From Impatiens glandulifera (Eukaryota > Streptophyta > Magnoliopsida > Ericales > Balsaminaceae), in contig NC_061867.1 of the NCBI RefSeq assembly GCF_907164915.1, positions 37,857,338 to 37,921,337 on the forward strand: a stretch of DNA of 64,000 nt. The letters run 5' to 3'. The position numbers and the translations under genes are program-made. The notes below the pieces were generated by a model that saw nothing but the letters and a program-made list of their open reading frames with translations, did no database searches and had not been told where the DNA came from. Below are positions 1-12,620 of this stretch, piece after piece; within the stretch, counting starts at the first letter, position 1, and each line of letters begins with the position of its first letter.

Positions 1-74
1 TCCCAAATCATTCCTGACATTAACTAAAGCATATTATGTTTATTTTAAATGTTGTAACTTTTATGTTTTTATTT

Positions 75-1600
75 AAATATTAGTGTTAGGCTATATTAGT
101 TAGATTTTGGTGATTATGATGGATTGGTTTAAATCCAAGAAGATGGTACGCGATAGAAATCGTTGGTTTAATTTTTATTATGAGATGAATTAATTTTTTT
201 GCGTGATGAAAGCAAAAATATAAAACGTGAAAGCATTAGACTTTATAGGCAACTACTTAACTAACATTCCAGTCGATTCTAGGTGTGTTTGAGATTTTAA
301 AGGTTAGTTGTCATAGGTCTTCTTGTTTATGTTTTTTCGATTAAATACAATCTCATGTCAAGAAAGTTTCCACCTAATTATTTTAAATTAGGAAAGATAA
401 TTTAGGCGTATGAATACCACAATTAGAGTTTTTTATTGGTTTATTATATGATTACGTGTGAAAAAGAGCTCAACGCGCTATGTCCCACAACGCACCGTAG
501 CTATCTATCTCATCAATTTTGGCCTTTAAAATGTATCATTATACTTTACTATTTAAATTTATATTTTTCTTATTTAACATAAGGTTAAGGGTGATTTTCA
601 CATTTGTGTGGATCTTTTGTTTGTGTACAATATATAGACAACAATATAAATATATATATATAGTACAAAAAAGAAAAATATTTACAAGTATACAACAAAG
701 ATCTACAAAAGAGAGAAAATTAGTAGGCAAAATATATCACATAAGTGCATATCTTAGAAAAGTTTTATGAAATATAAAGTGGAGTTTAATTCAAAATATT
801 TACTGAAGATTTATATAAATTGATATTTTGTTGAGAAATAATTTAAATCATATCCATTTATATAATCCTTAGTGAGTAATTGAAAATATATACTTCGGAA
901 AAAAATAATGGAGGAAATGTTTTAAAATATTTTAGGTTTTAAAGTTTATTATATATATTTTTTTTAAGTTTTTAAGTTTTTTCAATTATATATTTTGGTT
1001 TTGATTTTATATTTTGATTTTTTTGTTGATTTAGGAATTAATTAAGGAATTAAATTAATAAAATATTTAAAAAACTTGATTAAAGAAAACAAACAACAAA
1101 ATAAAATTATAAAGGAGAAGAGACTTTGGCAAAAAGACCAAAATTATGGCTAAACGAGTAGAACGGTCGAAAAAAGTGTTGATGCAAGAGAGGAGGGCGG
1201 CACTTAGAGCAGCCAAACGATGAAGGAAGCCTCGGTAGAGGAGTGTGGCTGTAGTTCTTCGGTCGCTAGAGTTATTTCTAGGTCAGAAGCGTCGGTATTA
1301 ACATCAAAGACTCATCAGAAGCGTCGCTGAAGAGCCTCTGTAGTTATTTCTCAATCGTATGGCAATAAATCTCGGTCGATTGACTATATTCTCTTTCGGA
1401 CTTGAATTGACCGAAATTTGAATAAAATTGAATCCCTTCTTAATTCTCGATCGGATCTTCGGTCGTGTCATCATTTGCGTCCTCCAACTATATTTTAATT
1501 TTTTTTCAAATTCACCCCTTGGGTTTTCCAATCCTACAAAAATTAAGAAAATGTTAATCATAAACCAAATAATTTTAAAAGAAATATTTACTAACATCTA
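75..1600 (+). repeat. Diverged repeat module X, copy 1 (LTR-retrotransposon derived)
   Basis: No gene is visible. The stretch aligns by eye, with many substitutions and small indels, to 14290-15740 in the same orientation. Shared landmarks include the ACTTTATAGG segment near 240 and 14470, the CCCACAACGCAC segment near 483 and 14711, and TTATTTAACATAAGG near 570. The distal part carries several TCGGTCG/GACCGA words. The module looks like LTR or untranslated retroelement sequence; the exact family is inferred. Short open frames here are chance. Confidence 0.6.
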
Positions 1601-1924
1601 ACAACTTAATTGAAAACCAATATAAGACTTAGTGAAAAATAGTTTTAAAAGAATTTTTTCAAAACTAACTTTAAACTAATTAATTTATTGTATTTAAAAA
1701 ACCAAATACCAAGTCTTATACTCAAAACCATTATAATTTTCTTAAGAATACTAATTGACTTAGAAAATAAATTATTTAATCTAATGAAATAAAAAACCTA
1801 GTCAAAACTAAAACAAACTAACAATTTTAATTAATTCTTTTGTTTTCTTAAAATCTAATTCATATATAAGATAATTTCTAGTTAAAACATAATTAAAAAT
1901 GTCTTAAATACATTAAGTATAATA

Positions 1925-3990
1925 ATACCCTAAACTATTTTTGTACGCGTTTTAAAGCGTCCACCCTGAAGAAACGATTTTTTGACTTTTAAAAAAAAAC
2001 ATCTCTTCGAAAAAATTGAAATAAAATTAAATGAAATCGGAGAATGGTTTAAAAGCAAGTTTGTGACTAAAGAGTCGGTACTTAAATTTTCTTAAAAAAT
2101 TAGGAAACAAATAAATTATTGTCTTGTAGAACAATAACGTCTTTGAAAAAGAGATTTTTTAGGAGTTTCGTGCTTGGTTAAATGTGAGAAAGAGCCTTGA
2201 CGCTATGTTAGGGCATCTCCAACCCTACTGCAAAATGGGTTTGCAGTAGCCCATTTTGCTCCAACCCTACTGCATTCTCAGCGGCATTTTGCAGATCCGG
2301 CAAATATGGAGAGAGAAGTCGGCAAATTTGGCGTGCTACTATTCATCACTGCAATTAGGCATAAAATGTAATCATGTCCTCCAACTTTTGTGTTTCTTTT
2401 AATTAAGAATTTATTTATTTATTTTTATATTAAACATTTCTCTAATTTTATATATTTATAATCTTTAATATATAATCTTTTTATATTTATATATAATTTA
2501 TTTAATTATTTAATAATTTATTTATTTAAATTATATTTATGTGTATAAATTGTTAATTTATAATTAAATTTTGTTTCATAAACAAATAAGAAAAGATTGA
2601 GGTTAAATTTATAGAGTTAATAAATATATAGATAATATTAGTAAAGTTAAAAAGTTGGTATAAAAAAGAATATTCTGAGAATATTCTTTTGAGTTTGGAA
2701 ATGGGTTTTTGGGTTGGAGATAGATTACTGTTTGATGTGATGTTTACTGCATTTTGGAGTTGAAAATGGTGTTGAGGGTTGGAGATGGTCTTAGTTAAAA
2801 ATAGTCTTTACTCCGAATATTTTGACCATTTTTAAAAAATATTTTACACTTATTATATATGTTCGTTTATCAATTCATATCCATCAAAATATATATAACA
2901 TATACCTTAATACTAAATCTAAAGTTAATATTTATTAATTGGATAAAGATTTTATGTATAAAAATAATAATTCACAAATAAATACATGATAATTAGAACG
3001 TGAGAAAGAAATGAAAAAATAAGGGGAATTAAAATTTAAAATATTCATAAATTAATTTTATGATTATAAATAAATTAACCCACGATTTTTTTGGAGTTTT
3101 TATATTGGGGATACAAAAATAAAATCAGATATTTCAAAAATGAACCCAAAAAATTATTTTTATTAAAATAAATTTGTTTATTTGTTTTTTGAATTTTTAT
3201 AAAATAGTTCAAAATACATTTAAATGTTAGTAATAAGAAAAAGAAAATGAAACTGCAATAAATGGTGAGTTGTGGATTGGTTAACAAATTTCATCTTCAA
3301 ACTCTAGTTGCTGCAAATCTTGTAGTTTTCTGTCATATGTTTGGGATTGTTGTTCTTGAGCAAACAACAAACACGTTTTTCTAATTTCAAATTTCAAATT
3401 TGGATATTTTAAATTTAAATTTATTAGAATAAATTAAGCTAACAAAAATAATTTTTTTTTTAGAAATAAAATTGGACAACGGATTAAGTATGTAGTCTGC
3501 AAACACACTTAACCATTAATTAGGCGCAGAACTTGCAGCCTGCAAAAATAACTTTTAAATTATGTTTGTAGTGAATTTACGTCAATAATTTAAATGTAAA
3601 TAAATTTAACCGTAAATGAAATATATCAAACTCAAATGTATCAAATTGAAATTTATAAATGGAATTGAGACAAAATTAGAACTTAAAGCGTGCCTTAAAT
3701 ATTTCTTAAAGATTTCTAGAATATTCTTGAAAACCTAACTAAACTCAAACCACATCACACACGAAAAATGGAAAATTTGGACAAAACCATAAAAAACTAA
3801 AATATGGTGAATCATTTTAGTTGATTTCTATTATTTCCATTTCCTCATTTTTCTTATCTTGGTCTTCTATTTATGTGCTCTCATTGCTCATGCCCACTCC
3901 ATGATGGATTTTGGTCTTCTTTCCTCAAAAGAAGTTTGAAATTTATGATGCTAAATTTAGCAACTAACTACGTTCTCATTTTTTTCATGT
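1925..3990 (+). repeat. Diverged repeat module Y, copy 1 (Ty3/gypsy Tat/Ogre-like LTR sequence)
   Basis: It aligns by eye to 9320-12620 in the same orientation. Shared landmarks are GTTTGTGACTAAAG..TCG (2056, 9474), ATATTTTACACTTATT (2839, 9698), GATTGGTTAACAAATTTCATC-type sequence (3275, 10073) and CACACGAAAAAT (3755, 12349). The GTGACTAAAGAGTCGG.ACCTAAATTTT-type segment resembles the conserved 'AGTCGCCACCTA' part of plant Tat/Ogre LTRs; that family assignment is inference. Copy 1 is interrupted by a MITE at 2211-2790, and copy 2 gives the empty site. No coding content. Confidence 0.6.
2211..2790. mobile_element. PIF/Harbinger (Tourist-like) MITE
   Basis: A 580-bp element without coding capacity. 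It begins GGGCATCTCCAACCC and ends with the inverted counterpart GGGTTGGAGATGGTC. It is flanked on both sides by TTA (2208-2210 and 2791-2793), the target duplication typical of PIF/Harbinger elements. The ends repeat CTCCAACCCTACTGCA-type words, and the centre is very AT-rich. The homologous repeat copy around 9600-9640 lacks it and shows the uninterrupted TATGTTTA site, which supports a real insertion. Confidence 0.85.
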
Positions 3991-3999
3991 GAATTATTA

Positions 4000-5170
4000 A
4001 TTTATTTTTTTATTTTCTATTGCAAAGAAAACAAATAAACTATAATTTATATATATTTATATTTATATTATTTTATTTTTCCTATTTATTTGCTTATTTA
4101 GTATTATTATTTTATTAACGCATAAAATAATAAATTATTTTTAATAATAGATTAAATCATTTAAAATCTAACTTATTTATCAAACTATTTTTTACTATAA
4201 TTTATTAAAAATAGTCCGAGAAAGAGTATTTTGAGATCTAATATTCTGAAAAATAATTTTATTTTTCAATTCCTCTGCATTGAGCCCGTATATAATTTTT
4301 TAAAAATAATTTAAAAAATATATGAAGATCGAAATTGAGTGTCCACATAGTGCCTCAATCGGACAAAGTTTGGAGAAAACATTGATTTTAGTAAATTACA
4401 TGTTCAAGCTTGACTAACAGGCAATTCATTTGAATCTCCAAATTTATTGTTTTTTTCTGACTTATTTTATTCATTTAAATAAATAAAATATAGAGAGATA
4501 AAACTGCTTGCGCCCATGTTCACTATATTTCCAACATGATGCTCGTATGATGTTTGTTGGAAAATTTGAAATGCAACGTCTATCTATTTGGTTCATCTAT
4601 AAACTTGACAACTATTATTTTTGACCCGACTATGGCTTAATTTATTCATTTAAACTAAGAACTAAAAATTTTATGGTGTTTAACATAACTTATTCACTTT
4701 AGCTAAGAAACGAAAACCTTACATTTGAATTAGATTTTCTACTAAAATTAAAAACCCTGAAATATCTTATTTTTGACTTGATTATAACTAAGTTTTTCCA
4801 CTTAAAGTAAGAAATGACTTTTAGATTCTCCACTTTAGCTAAGTTATTCTATATTTAGCTTGTCCAATTAAGCTAAGAAATTTTAAAATACTTAACTTTT
4901 CCACTTAAACTAATAAATGATACTCTTGCATTTGACTTAGTTTTTCCACTTAAACTAAGAACTTATCACTTTTCTTCATTCAACCTAGATTGTTCATTCA
5001 AGTTATGTCTTAGTTTTCCCACTTAATATAAGTAACTAAACACTTTTATATTTTATTTTAATAAAAATCTCCCTAGTATAGAGGGTTTCGATATTTTTTA
5101 TCACTTGACTAGTCTACCACATTTGAAAAAGGAAATGTAGACCTTCTTAACCCTTTAGGTACTTAGAGTC
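4000..5170. other. AT-rich, gene-free stretch with TTTCCACTTAA short repeats
   Basis: No gene seen. From about 4620 to 5040 the words CTTAGTTTTTCCACTTAA and AGCTAAGAA recur irregularly about a dozen times, a decayed interspersed or tandem repeat. Remaining sequence is low-complexity AT. Confidence 0.5.
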
Positions 5171-5519
5171 TTTTCCTTCTCACATTTTGGTGATGTCGCA
5201 TAAAAACATTTTTAATAATCGGTTTAGTACATTGTATATTTGACTATTTAGAAGGAGATCAATAATAAGTTCATGTCTTTGATAAAGTTTATGAATTACG
5301 AATTTGAACTCTAGTACGAACGATATCGTCGAATTTCCTTGAAAGATGTTCATATGCTCAAACATCAATATTTGAAGTTCAAGTTAAGATTAATCTTTGA
5401 ACCACGTAACATGAGGTTAAATCTCGCTTCTCTTTTGGAAGTTATTTGCATCAAACTCTATGCCTCGAAGTTCTTTCCGTTCGTTTGTATTATAGACATA
5501 CTCGGGATATATCTAATAT

Positions 5520-5770
5520 AATCGATACACTTTTGTTCTTACATTTAGGAAACCGGACAAAAGTCTAGGTGAATAACAAGTGGTGAATTAAATATCTCAA
5601 CAGCTATTAGTGTCTTTTTCACCATATCTTTTCTTGTCACTTGGGTATATCACGTAATCAATACTCTTTTATTTTGCATTTAGAAATATGAACAAGAGTC
5701 TAAGGTGAATAACAAGTGGTTATTTTAATATTTCAACCAACACAGTCTTGTTTAATACAAGCTCTTATAT
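5520..5770 (+). repeat. Two ~120-bp diverged direct repeats
   Basis: The blocks near 5530-5625 and 5665-5745 share the pattern ACTTTTGTTCTTACATTTAG followed by ACAAAAGTCTA.GTGAATAACAAGTGG and a run ending in ATATCTCAA or ATATTTCAA. No coding content is visible; it is probably part of the decayed retroelement sequence that fills this side of the window. Confidence 0.5.
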
Positions 5771-6089
5771 TTACTATATTTAAAGGCCTTGAGTTCTAAA
5801 GTGTAACCTTCATTAAAGATGAAATACCTCCGTTGGAAACAATGGTTATGAGTTTGGGCATTATGACTTTTCCACAAGTTTTTCCAACATGTTTTTGGGC
5901 ACTATGTAAGACTTTTGAGAGAGTTCATCAATGTTAGCTTTTTATCTAAGTTAAAAGTATCGATGAATGTCATTGACCCGCTTGAGTTAGCTTTTTACCT
6001 AAGATAAAAGTTTTAATAGACAGTTGTGACCTGTCTATGGTTAAATTTTTACCTAAGTTAAAAGTTTATCATTTTAACCATTATTTTTT

Positions 6090-6480
6090 TATTTATTAAA
6101 AATGCCCCTATGTTGAAATAGAGGTTTTTTGTTTTTTTATAGTGATTGAAACTGAACCCGTGACAGGAAGCCTACGTGTTCTCACAAAATGAGAAATTAG
6201 TCCCAAAATAGTTCTAGTTATGAAAGAGTTAAAATTGAACTTATTTTGGTGCCCCTAGTGTTGAAATATGAAGTTTTATTTTGGGAAATTACTATGACAG
6301 AACCCATGATAGGTTGCCTTCACATTCTCATAAATGGAGAAATCAGGTCCAAATAGTTCGCTTACAATAGAAATGATTTCTTTTTGGTTTTATTGGAGAC
6401 TAAACCTCATGAGAGGCTGCCTACATACTCTCATAAAATGAGAAAATTAGGTCCGACATAGTTCATTTGGTGTAAATAAG
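6090..6480 (+). repeat. Three ~130-bp diverged tandem repeats (retroelement untranslated region type)
   Basis: Three units, near 6100-6215, 6250-6360 and 6375-6470. Each contains TGAACCCGTGACAGG (or a diverged form), then GCCTACGTGTTCTCA, an AAATGAGAAAT segment and GGTCC.A.ATAGTTC. This 'gaggctgcctacgta...atcaggtc...gtagttc' layout is common in tandem repeats of plant Tat/Ogre-type retrotransposons (family knowledge; assignment inferred). Confidence 0.55.
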
Positions 6481-7169
6481 TCAAATTAACCCTGTCGTGA
6501 AATGTCTTCCTTCTTTGGCCTTCTATTTCTTGTTTCCAATATTGTTGATGTGTAATCCATACCCTAATTGTTTGTTTCCTGCACTCGGATCACCTATTCG
6601 ACATCATCACCACATATATCGGTAACGACTATTAGTATTCTTATTCAATAGTCAAACTCGATGGATTATTCCCGTTTATCAAGTCTTCATGCAACTCAAT
6701 TAAATTCACTGTATGAGAAGTTAGGGGATTCCTCTTGGCTTTTAAGGCTGGTATGATATTTTCGTCTATGAGTTTTTGAATCACGCCTCTTAGGAAAAGG
6801 TAATAATTAGTCTCTTTCCCTTTATATGGTGGTACTCACACCACTGATTCAAAAACCTCCCTTATAAAAGTCTATTGAGATTCGGGGTCAAAACCTGAAT
6901 TAGGTTCTTTTGATTTAATACCTTTAGAGATTCAAATAGTGACATGCCAACATTGTCGAAATGCATGGGAGACATAGGTGTAAACGAAGTAGCTCCTTTA
7001 GACGATGTAAGATATGCTGGTTGGTGGCTAGCGGATGATCCCTAGGGACGCCCTTGTCTGACATTCATGATTTATGATGTTTCCACATCTCATGCATTAA
7101 AGATGTAGTTTACTTGTGCCTTATCTTTTTCTAATTAAAATGAGAATTACCTTAGAATGATGACTTTCA

Positions 7170-7640
7170 CTCGATGACTTCTTTCTGTAGTATGTCATCG
7201 TATCCCATTCTATAAGTAATCAAATCATCCATGAAAGTGTACTAGTTGATTTACATGACTTTTGTGTACGCTACATTCATGTTAGCATAGATCATATCTA
7301 CTTGAGTTTGTTCATTCAGAAGTTCATAGATTAGTGAAGCCACAACCTTCCACATATCGACGTAAGATTCAAAAGTTTCACCTGGACCCTACTTAATACT
7401 TATGAGTTTTCTCTCAGGCTTGTCCACCTTCAATCCGGCTTATGAATATATTTTTTAACACTTAAATAGTCTTGTGTTGGTTTATGTTTAGGCGAATATA
7501 CCACTAAAGTGTTGACTTCTTCGAGATATCTTTGGAACAACTATAATATTATGGGTTCTCCAAACTGCGATGACATGATATTCATCAAATACATATTCAT
7601 ATAGGCTACTGAAACTTTTTCCCGACATACTTGATCAGAT
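7170..7640 (-). pseudogene. Decayed gag-like fragment of a Ty3/gypsy (Tat/Ogre-like) element
   Basis: Translation of the minus strand gives short pieces that line up with a plant retrotransposon gag core. Near 7390-7250 a run reads GPGETFESYVDMWKVVASLI and continues with a QVDMIYANMN-type segment. Near 7580-7540 a different frame reads QFGEPIIL followed by LFQRYLEE. Together these match the 'L...GP.ESF..Y..RWR' layout of retroviral-type gag (Retrotrans_gag). Frameshifts and stops are frequent, so it cannot encode a protein. It lies between repeat modules Y copy 1 and copy 2, consistent with the interior of a very old element on the minus strand. Confidence 0.5.
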
Positions 7641-9290
7641 ATGATAATTTAAGTCAATGAGGAACTACAAACCTCTTAGTTGCCTATAACCCAAATTTTC
7701 TAACTCTTAGTTCCAAGTGTTGACTTTCCTTTAGTTAGGGCATTAATCTATGCTTTTATTTTGATCAGAAAAGCCTTGAGTTGCGCTAGTTTGTCACTCT
7801 AACTAGTTCGTTGTACAATTGATGATGGGATTAGTAGTGGAGATGTAACTTGTACTCCAACAGATGAAGAGGTTTTTGTCTTCAGAGCTTGTTCAGTTTT
7901 GGTACCCGTATTCCATCTTTGAGGCATGCATTGTACTATCGATTCATTCTTTTTCGGTTTTTCAACCATGACTTTCTTCTCCTCTCAAATTTATCGTAGC
8001 CTCAGTATCTTAAGAGCGATCTACTATGCTTTCTCGTCATATGAGTCGTACCATGATTCTACCAGCACTTCATTTTTATGATAATGTGGCATATGAGTGG
8101 TTAATATATTGGGTTTAAGTGGGTTAGTGAGTCTACCAGTGCCCCAAACAAAGGGTTCATTTGGCTAATGAGTGGATTAAGTAAGTATCTCATATAGTCT
8201 AGTAGCAATTATATATTCTAATTGTGGTTGTCCACATGGATCCCCGAGATAATGCGAGAGGTAGTTTGCTTTTTGACCATTAGTTTAGGCGGAATAGTGG
8301 GTGTCGCAGACAATAATGTTGGCTCTCCTTCAATCATCGTACGAATGAAACGACCAGTAGTGGGATCTCGTTTTCAGCCCGTTGTAAAAGTGTTAATTAT
8401 GTGGAACCATTGAGAAGAGTGAGTTTAAAAACAAGTAGTAGAGACAAGTGATGTCACCCTTATGCACATATGTGTCCTCAACTTAATAGGTGTCTAATTT
8501 ATTATTTCTTTAGATTAAAGAAATAAACGTGTTGTATTTCTATGTAAGATAAACATTAATAACATGCACCCATTTTTTCTCACTTTACAAATCATTAAGT
8601 AATTTTTGATGTTCGTTCGATCGTTAGCCTTCTTGAGTGGGATTCCTTAAGTCATAGATTACATTTGAATCTCCTAGTCTACATGGCTAATGATCTTATA
8701 TCTGTGTAATAAAAACTTCAAAACAACAACTTGTTATGTTAGGTATTTTATTTTTCCTTTTAATTTTCAAATGAAATTTAGAATATACTTGTGGACGCTT
8801 ATCTCATATATATGCATAAATGAATTTAATATATATAGTACACGCATAATAAGCTTTTTTGACGTGTTTATGTTGCTAGGGAACGATTATTGTTATATGA
8901 TTTTCCAATGCTTTAAGAGAGAGGGGTGCTACTGACTAGGAAAGTCAAAGATCGTCAATGTAAGGAGCGACAATTGGAGGTATCTCTTACCTTAAATCAT
9001 AGATACCTCATTTTCAAAAGTTGGGGATCCCTGAATATAAGGAAGAGTTCTTGGATTTTTTCCTACGTTCATACTTATCGAACAAACACTCAAAAAGTCG
9101 CAAAGGCGGGTAGACATTGTCATTCTTCATTGACAAATCTTATGAAGTGAAAATATAGGTGTAGGTGGTGCCATGCAATAAACACCGTACTACATAAACA
9201 TAAATAAGCTTCTGGAGCTCAGGCACATCTAAGAAGACAAAAATATGGATTTTTAACACCCGTTTAAGTGTAAAATATATTTTCTAAAAA
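7640..9290. other. Gene-free decayed retroelement sequence
   Basis: No convincing gene. Scattered short open frames (for example near 8222-8413, 8690-8935 and 8926-9150) have no recognisable domains and differ in strand and frame. The position next to the gag-like fragment suggests more decayed retrotransposon interior. Confidence 0.4.
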
Positions 9291-9319
9291 TGGATTGCCA
9301 AAATGTTATTTTCAAGTTA

Positions 9320-12300
9320 AACATCAAATGTCCCTAATAGAGTCGCTAGAAAACTGTATGCGTTTAAAAATGTTCGTCCCGAAGAAGTAATTTTTCGAAT
9401 TTTAAGAAATAAATTTGAAATAAAATATCTCTTCGAAAATTTTGAAATCAAATCGGAGAATGGTTTAAAAACTAATTTGTGACTAAAGTGTCGCCACCTA
9501 AATTTTCGTACAAATTAGGGAAAAAATAAATTATTGGCATGTAGAAAAATAATGCCCTTGGAAAAGATATTCTTTAGGGGTTCGTTGCATGTTTACACGC
9601 GAGGAAAGGGAATTGGTGTTATGTTTAACGTGCTGGATTGAATTCCAAGAGCCAAACGAAAATGAATACCACCTAATATTTTGGCCATTTTTAGAAAATA
9701 TTTTACACTTATTTTATCCATTTATTTGTCAATTCTTATTCCATATAAAATATCTAGTTTTTACCATAATACTAAATCTAAATGTAATACTTATTAAATA
9801 GGATAATAATTATTTAGAAATAAATAAATAATACTTTGAATGTGAAAAAAGAAATAAGAAAAGAAATGATTATAAATAAATCAACCCACGATTATTGAAT
9901 TTTTTATATTGGTGAAATAAAAATGAAAACAAATATTTAAAAATTAACCCAAAAGTTTATTTTTATTAATGATATTATGTTTTTTTTTGGATTTTATAAA
10001 ATAGTTCAGAACGTAATTAAATATAAAAAACAAGAAAAATAAATTAAAACTGAAATAAACAGTGAGTCATTGGTTGGTTAACGAACTTCATCTTCAACCT
10101 CCCATTGCTGCAAATTATGTGATATCTTTAGGGTTGCTCTTTAGATCATGAAGCTAAAAAAAACAAAAACCCATTTTTCCAATTAAAATTTTTAATATGG
10201 ATATTTTCAATATAGAGTTAATGGAATAAATTTAATTCAACAAAAAAAACTTTTAAATTATGTTAGTAGTGAATCTTAATCAATAATTTATATTTAAAAA
10301 AATTAAACTGTAAATGAAATATACCAAACTCAAATATATAAAATTGAAATTTATAAGTGGAATTAGAACAAAATGAGAGCTTATAGAGACCTTAAATCCT
10401 TCCTAAAAATTACTAGAAACATCTTGAACACCTAACTAAGGGTGAGCAAACGGGTAAACCCAACTCGTATTACCCAACCCATATTGAACCCAAATTAAAT
10501 TTACCCAACCCGTAACTCAACCCATATTATTTACTAATATAGGTTGGGTTGGGTAACTCATATTTTTATTTTTTATTTTTTCATTTAACATGTATTTGAC
10601 TCATTTAACATATTTTTATCCGTTTAACACGTTTTTGACATGTTTAACATGTTTTCCACATTTTTCACATTTTTGGCACTTATGACACGTTTAACACGTT
10701 TTTCACGTTTAATACACTTTTTACACGTTTAACACGTTCTTAACACGTTGAACACGTTTTTGGCACGTTTAACACATTTTGACAAGTTGAACACGTTTTT
10801 CATATTTTTGACATGTTTAACACGTTTTTAACATGTTTTGACACATTTGACAGATTTTCACGACTATGACACATTTAACACATTTTGACACGTTTTTTTT
10901 GCACGTTTAACATGTTTAACACGTTTTTGGCACGATTAATACATTTTTGACACGTTGAACACGTTTTTATGTTTTTGGCATGTTTGACACGTTTTTCATG
11001 ATTATGACACATTTAACACGTTTTGATACGGTTTTTTTACATTTTTGGCACATTTAATACGTTTTGACACATTTAACATGTTTTTACGTTTTTCACGTTC
11101 TTGACACGTTTAACACGATTTTAACATGTTTAACATATTTTCACACTACTTTCACATTTTTGGCACGTTTTGACACGTTTAACACGTTTTCAATGTTTTC
11201 CATATTTTTGCCACGTTTTGACACGTTTTTGACACATTTTATCATATTTTTGACATGTTTAATACGTTTTTCAAATATTAAATGTGCCAAAACATGAAAA
11301 AAGTGTTAAACGTGTTAAAAATGTGAAAACGTGTTAAATATGAAAAAAATGTTTAACGTGCCAAAAACATGTTAAACTTGTCAAAACGTGTTAACGTGCA
11401 AAAAAACATATTAAAATGTCAAAATATGTTAAATGTGCAAAAACGTGTTAAACGTGATAAAAATGTGGAAAGACGTGTCATAAATGTGAAAAACGTGTTA
11501 AACATCCCAAAACGTGTTAAATATGCTAAAAATGTGTTAAATGAGCCAAAAACGTGTTAAACATTTTCAAAATGTCAAAAATGTGTTAAACGTCCCAAAA
11601 ATATGAAATATGTGTTAACGTGTGAAAAACGTGTCAAATATATCAAAAACGCGTTAAAATACCGAAAAATGTGAAAAAATGTTAAACATATCAAAAAGGC
11701 GTTAAACGTGTGAAAAAAGTATTAAACATGTCAAAAACATGAAAAACATATCAAAAAAGTGTTAAACGTGTTAAAATGTCAAAAACGTGTTAAAGGTGTT
11801 AAACGTGTCAAAAATGTGAAAATCATGTTAAACTTATCAAAAATGTGTTAACGTGTTATATATGTCAAAAACATGTTAAACTTGTCAAAAACGTGTTATA
11901 CGTATTAAACACGTCAAAAACCTGTTAAACGTGATAAAAACGTGAAAAACGTGTGAAAAACGTTTTATTAGTGTGAAAACGTGTTAAACATGTCAAAAAC
12001 ATGTTAAACGTGCCAAAAACGTGAAAACGTGTGAAAAACTTGTTATAAGTGTGAAAACGTGTTAAAAATGTTAAACGTGTGAAAAACGTGTTAAACATGT
12101 CAAAAACGTGTCCTACTTAAAGTTAGAAGATGATTAGTTTATATTTGATTAATACTAAAAAAATTAAATTAAATTTATGTAATTTGGGTAATCTTAACGC
12201 AACCTAAATTAAACTCAACCCATATTCAACCCAACCCAACCCAAATTAACCAACCCAAATTCATATATTGGGTTTGGGTTAGGGATGAGTTTGGGTAAAC

Positions 12301-12620
12301 CTAAGTTATGCTCACCCCTACACTTAACTAATACTCAAACGACCTCACACACGAAAAATAGAAAATTTGGACAAAAAACTTGATAAACTAAAAAACGGTG
12401 AATCGTCTTAGTTGATTTCAGTCGTTGTTCTTTTTTTTTTCTTTTTTTTCTTGTCTTGGTTTATTATTTATGGTGGTATCAATGCTCTTGTCTCCTTCAC
12501 GATGATTTTTTTTCCTTATTATGACAAAAGAAGTTTGGAATTTATGGCGGTAAATTTAGCCCTAACCATGTTCTTGTTTTATGAGGTCAATATCCATTTT
12601 TTTTTCACTCCACCACTAGT
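9320..12620 (+). repeat. Diverged repeat module Y, copy 2, interrupted by a fold-back element
   Basis: Second copy of module Y (see 1925-3990). It begins near an AGTCGCTAGAAAACTGTA word that also starts module X copy 2 at 14332. It lacks the MITE found in copy 1 but contains the hAT-like insertion at 10437-12320. The copy resumes at 12329 with TAATACTCAAACGACCTCAC, matching 3740-3760 of copy 1. No coding content. Confidence 0.6.
10437..12320. mobile_element. hAT-like fold-back element built of an ACGT minisatellite
   Basis: Ends TAAGGGTGAGCA (left) and TGCTCACCCCTA (right) are near-perfect inverted repeats. The 8-bp flanks are CACCTAAC (10429-10436) and CACTTAAC (12321-12328), a one-mismatch target duplication of hAT length. 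Just inside, both ends carry words of the TACCCAACCCATATT type. The left arm (about 10580-11280) is an irregular array of AACACGTTT and GACACGTTTTT words. The right arm (about 11281-12115) is the same array in inverted orientation (AAACGTGTTAAA), so the element can fold into a hairpin of 0.7-0.8 kb. No transposase. The homologous module near 3740 gives the empty site. Open frames inside it are repeat translations. Confidence 0.8.

Noticed and set aside
10580..12115. The array of short repeats might be a CRISPR array
   Set aside because: Units are irregular, without unique spacers of constant length, and lie in inverted arms of a plant transposon with an 8-bp TSD.
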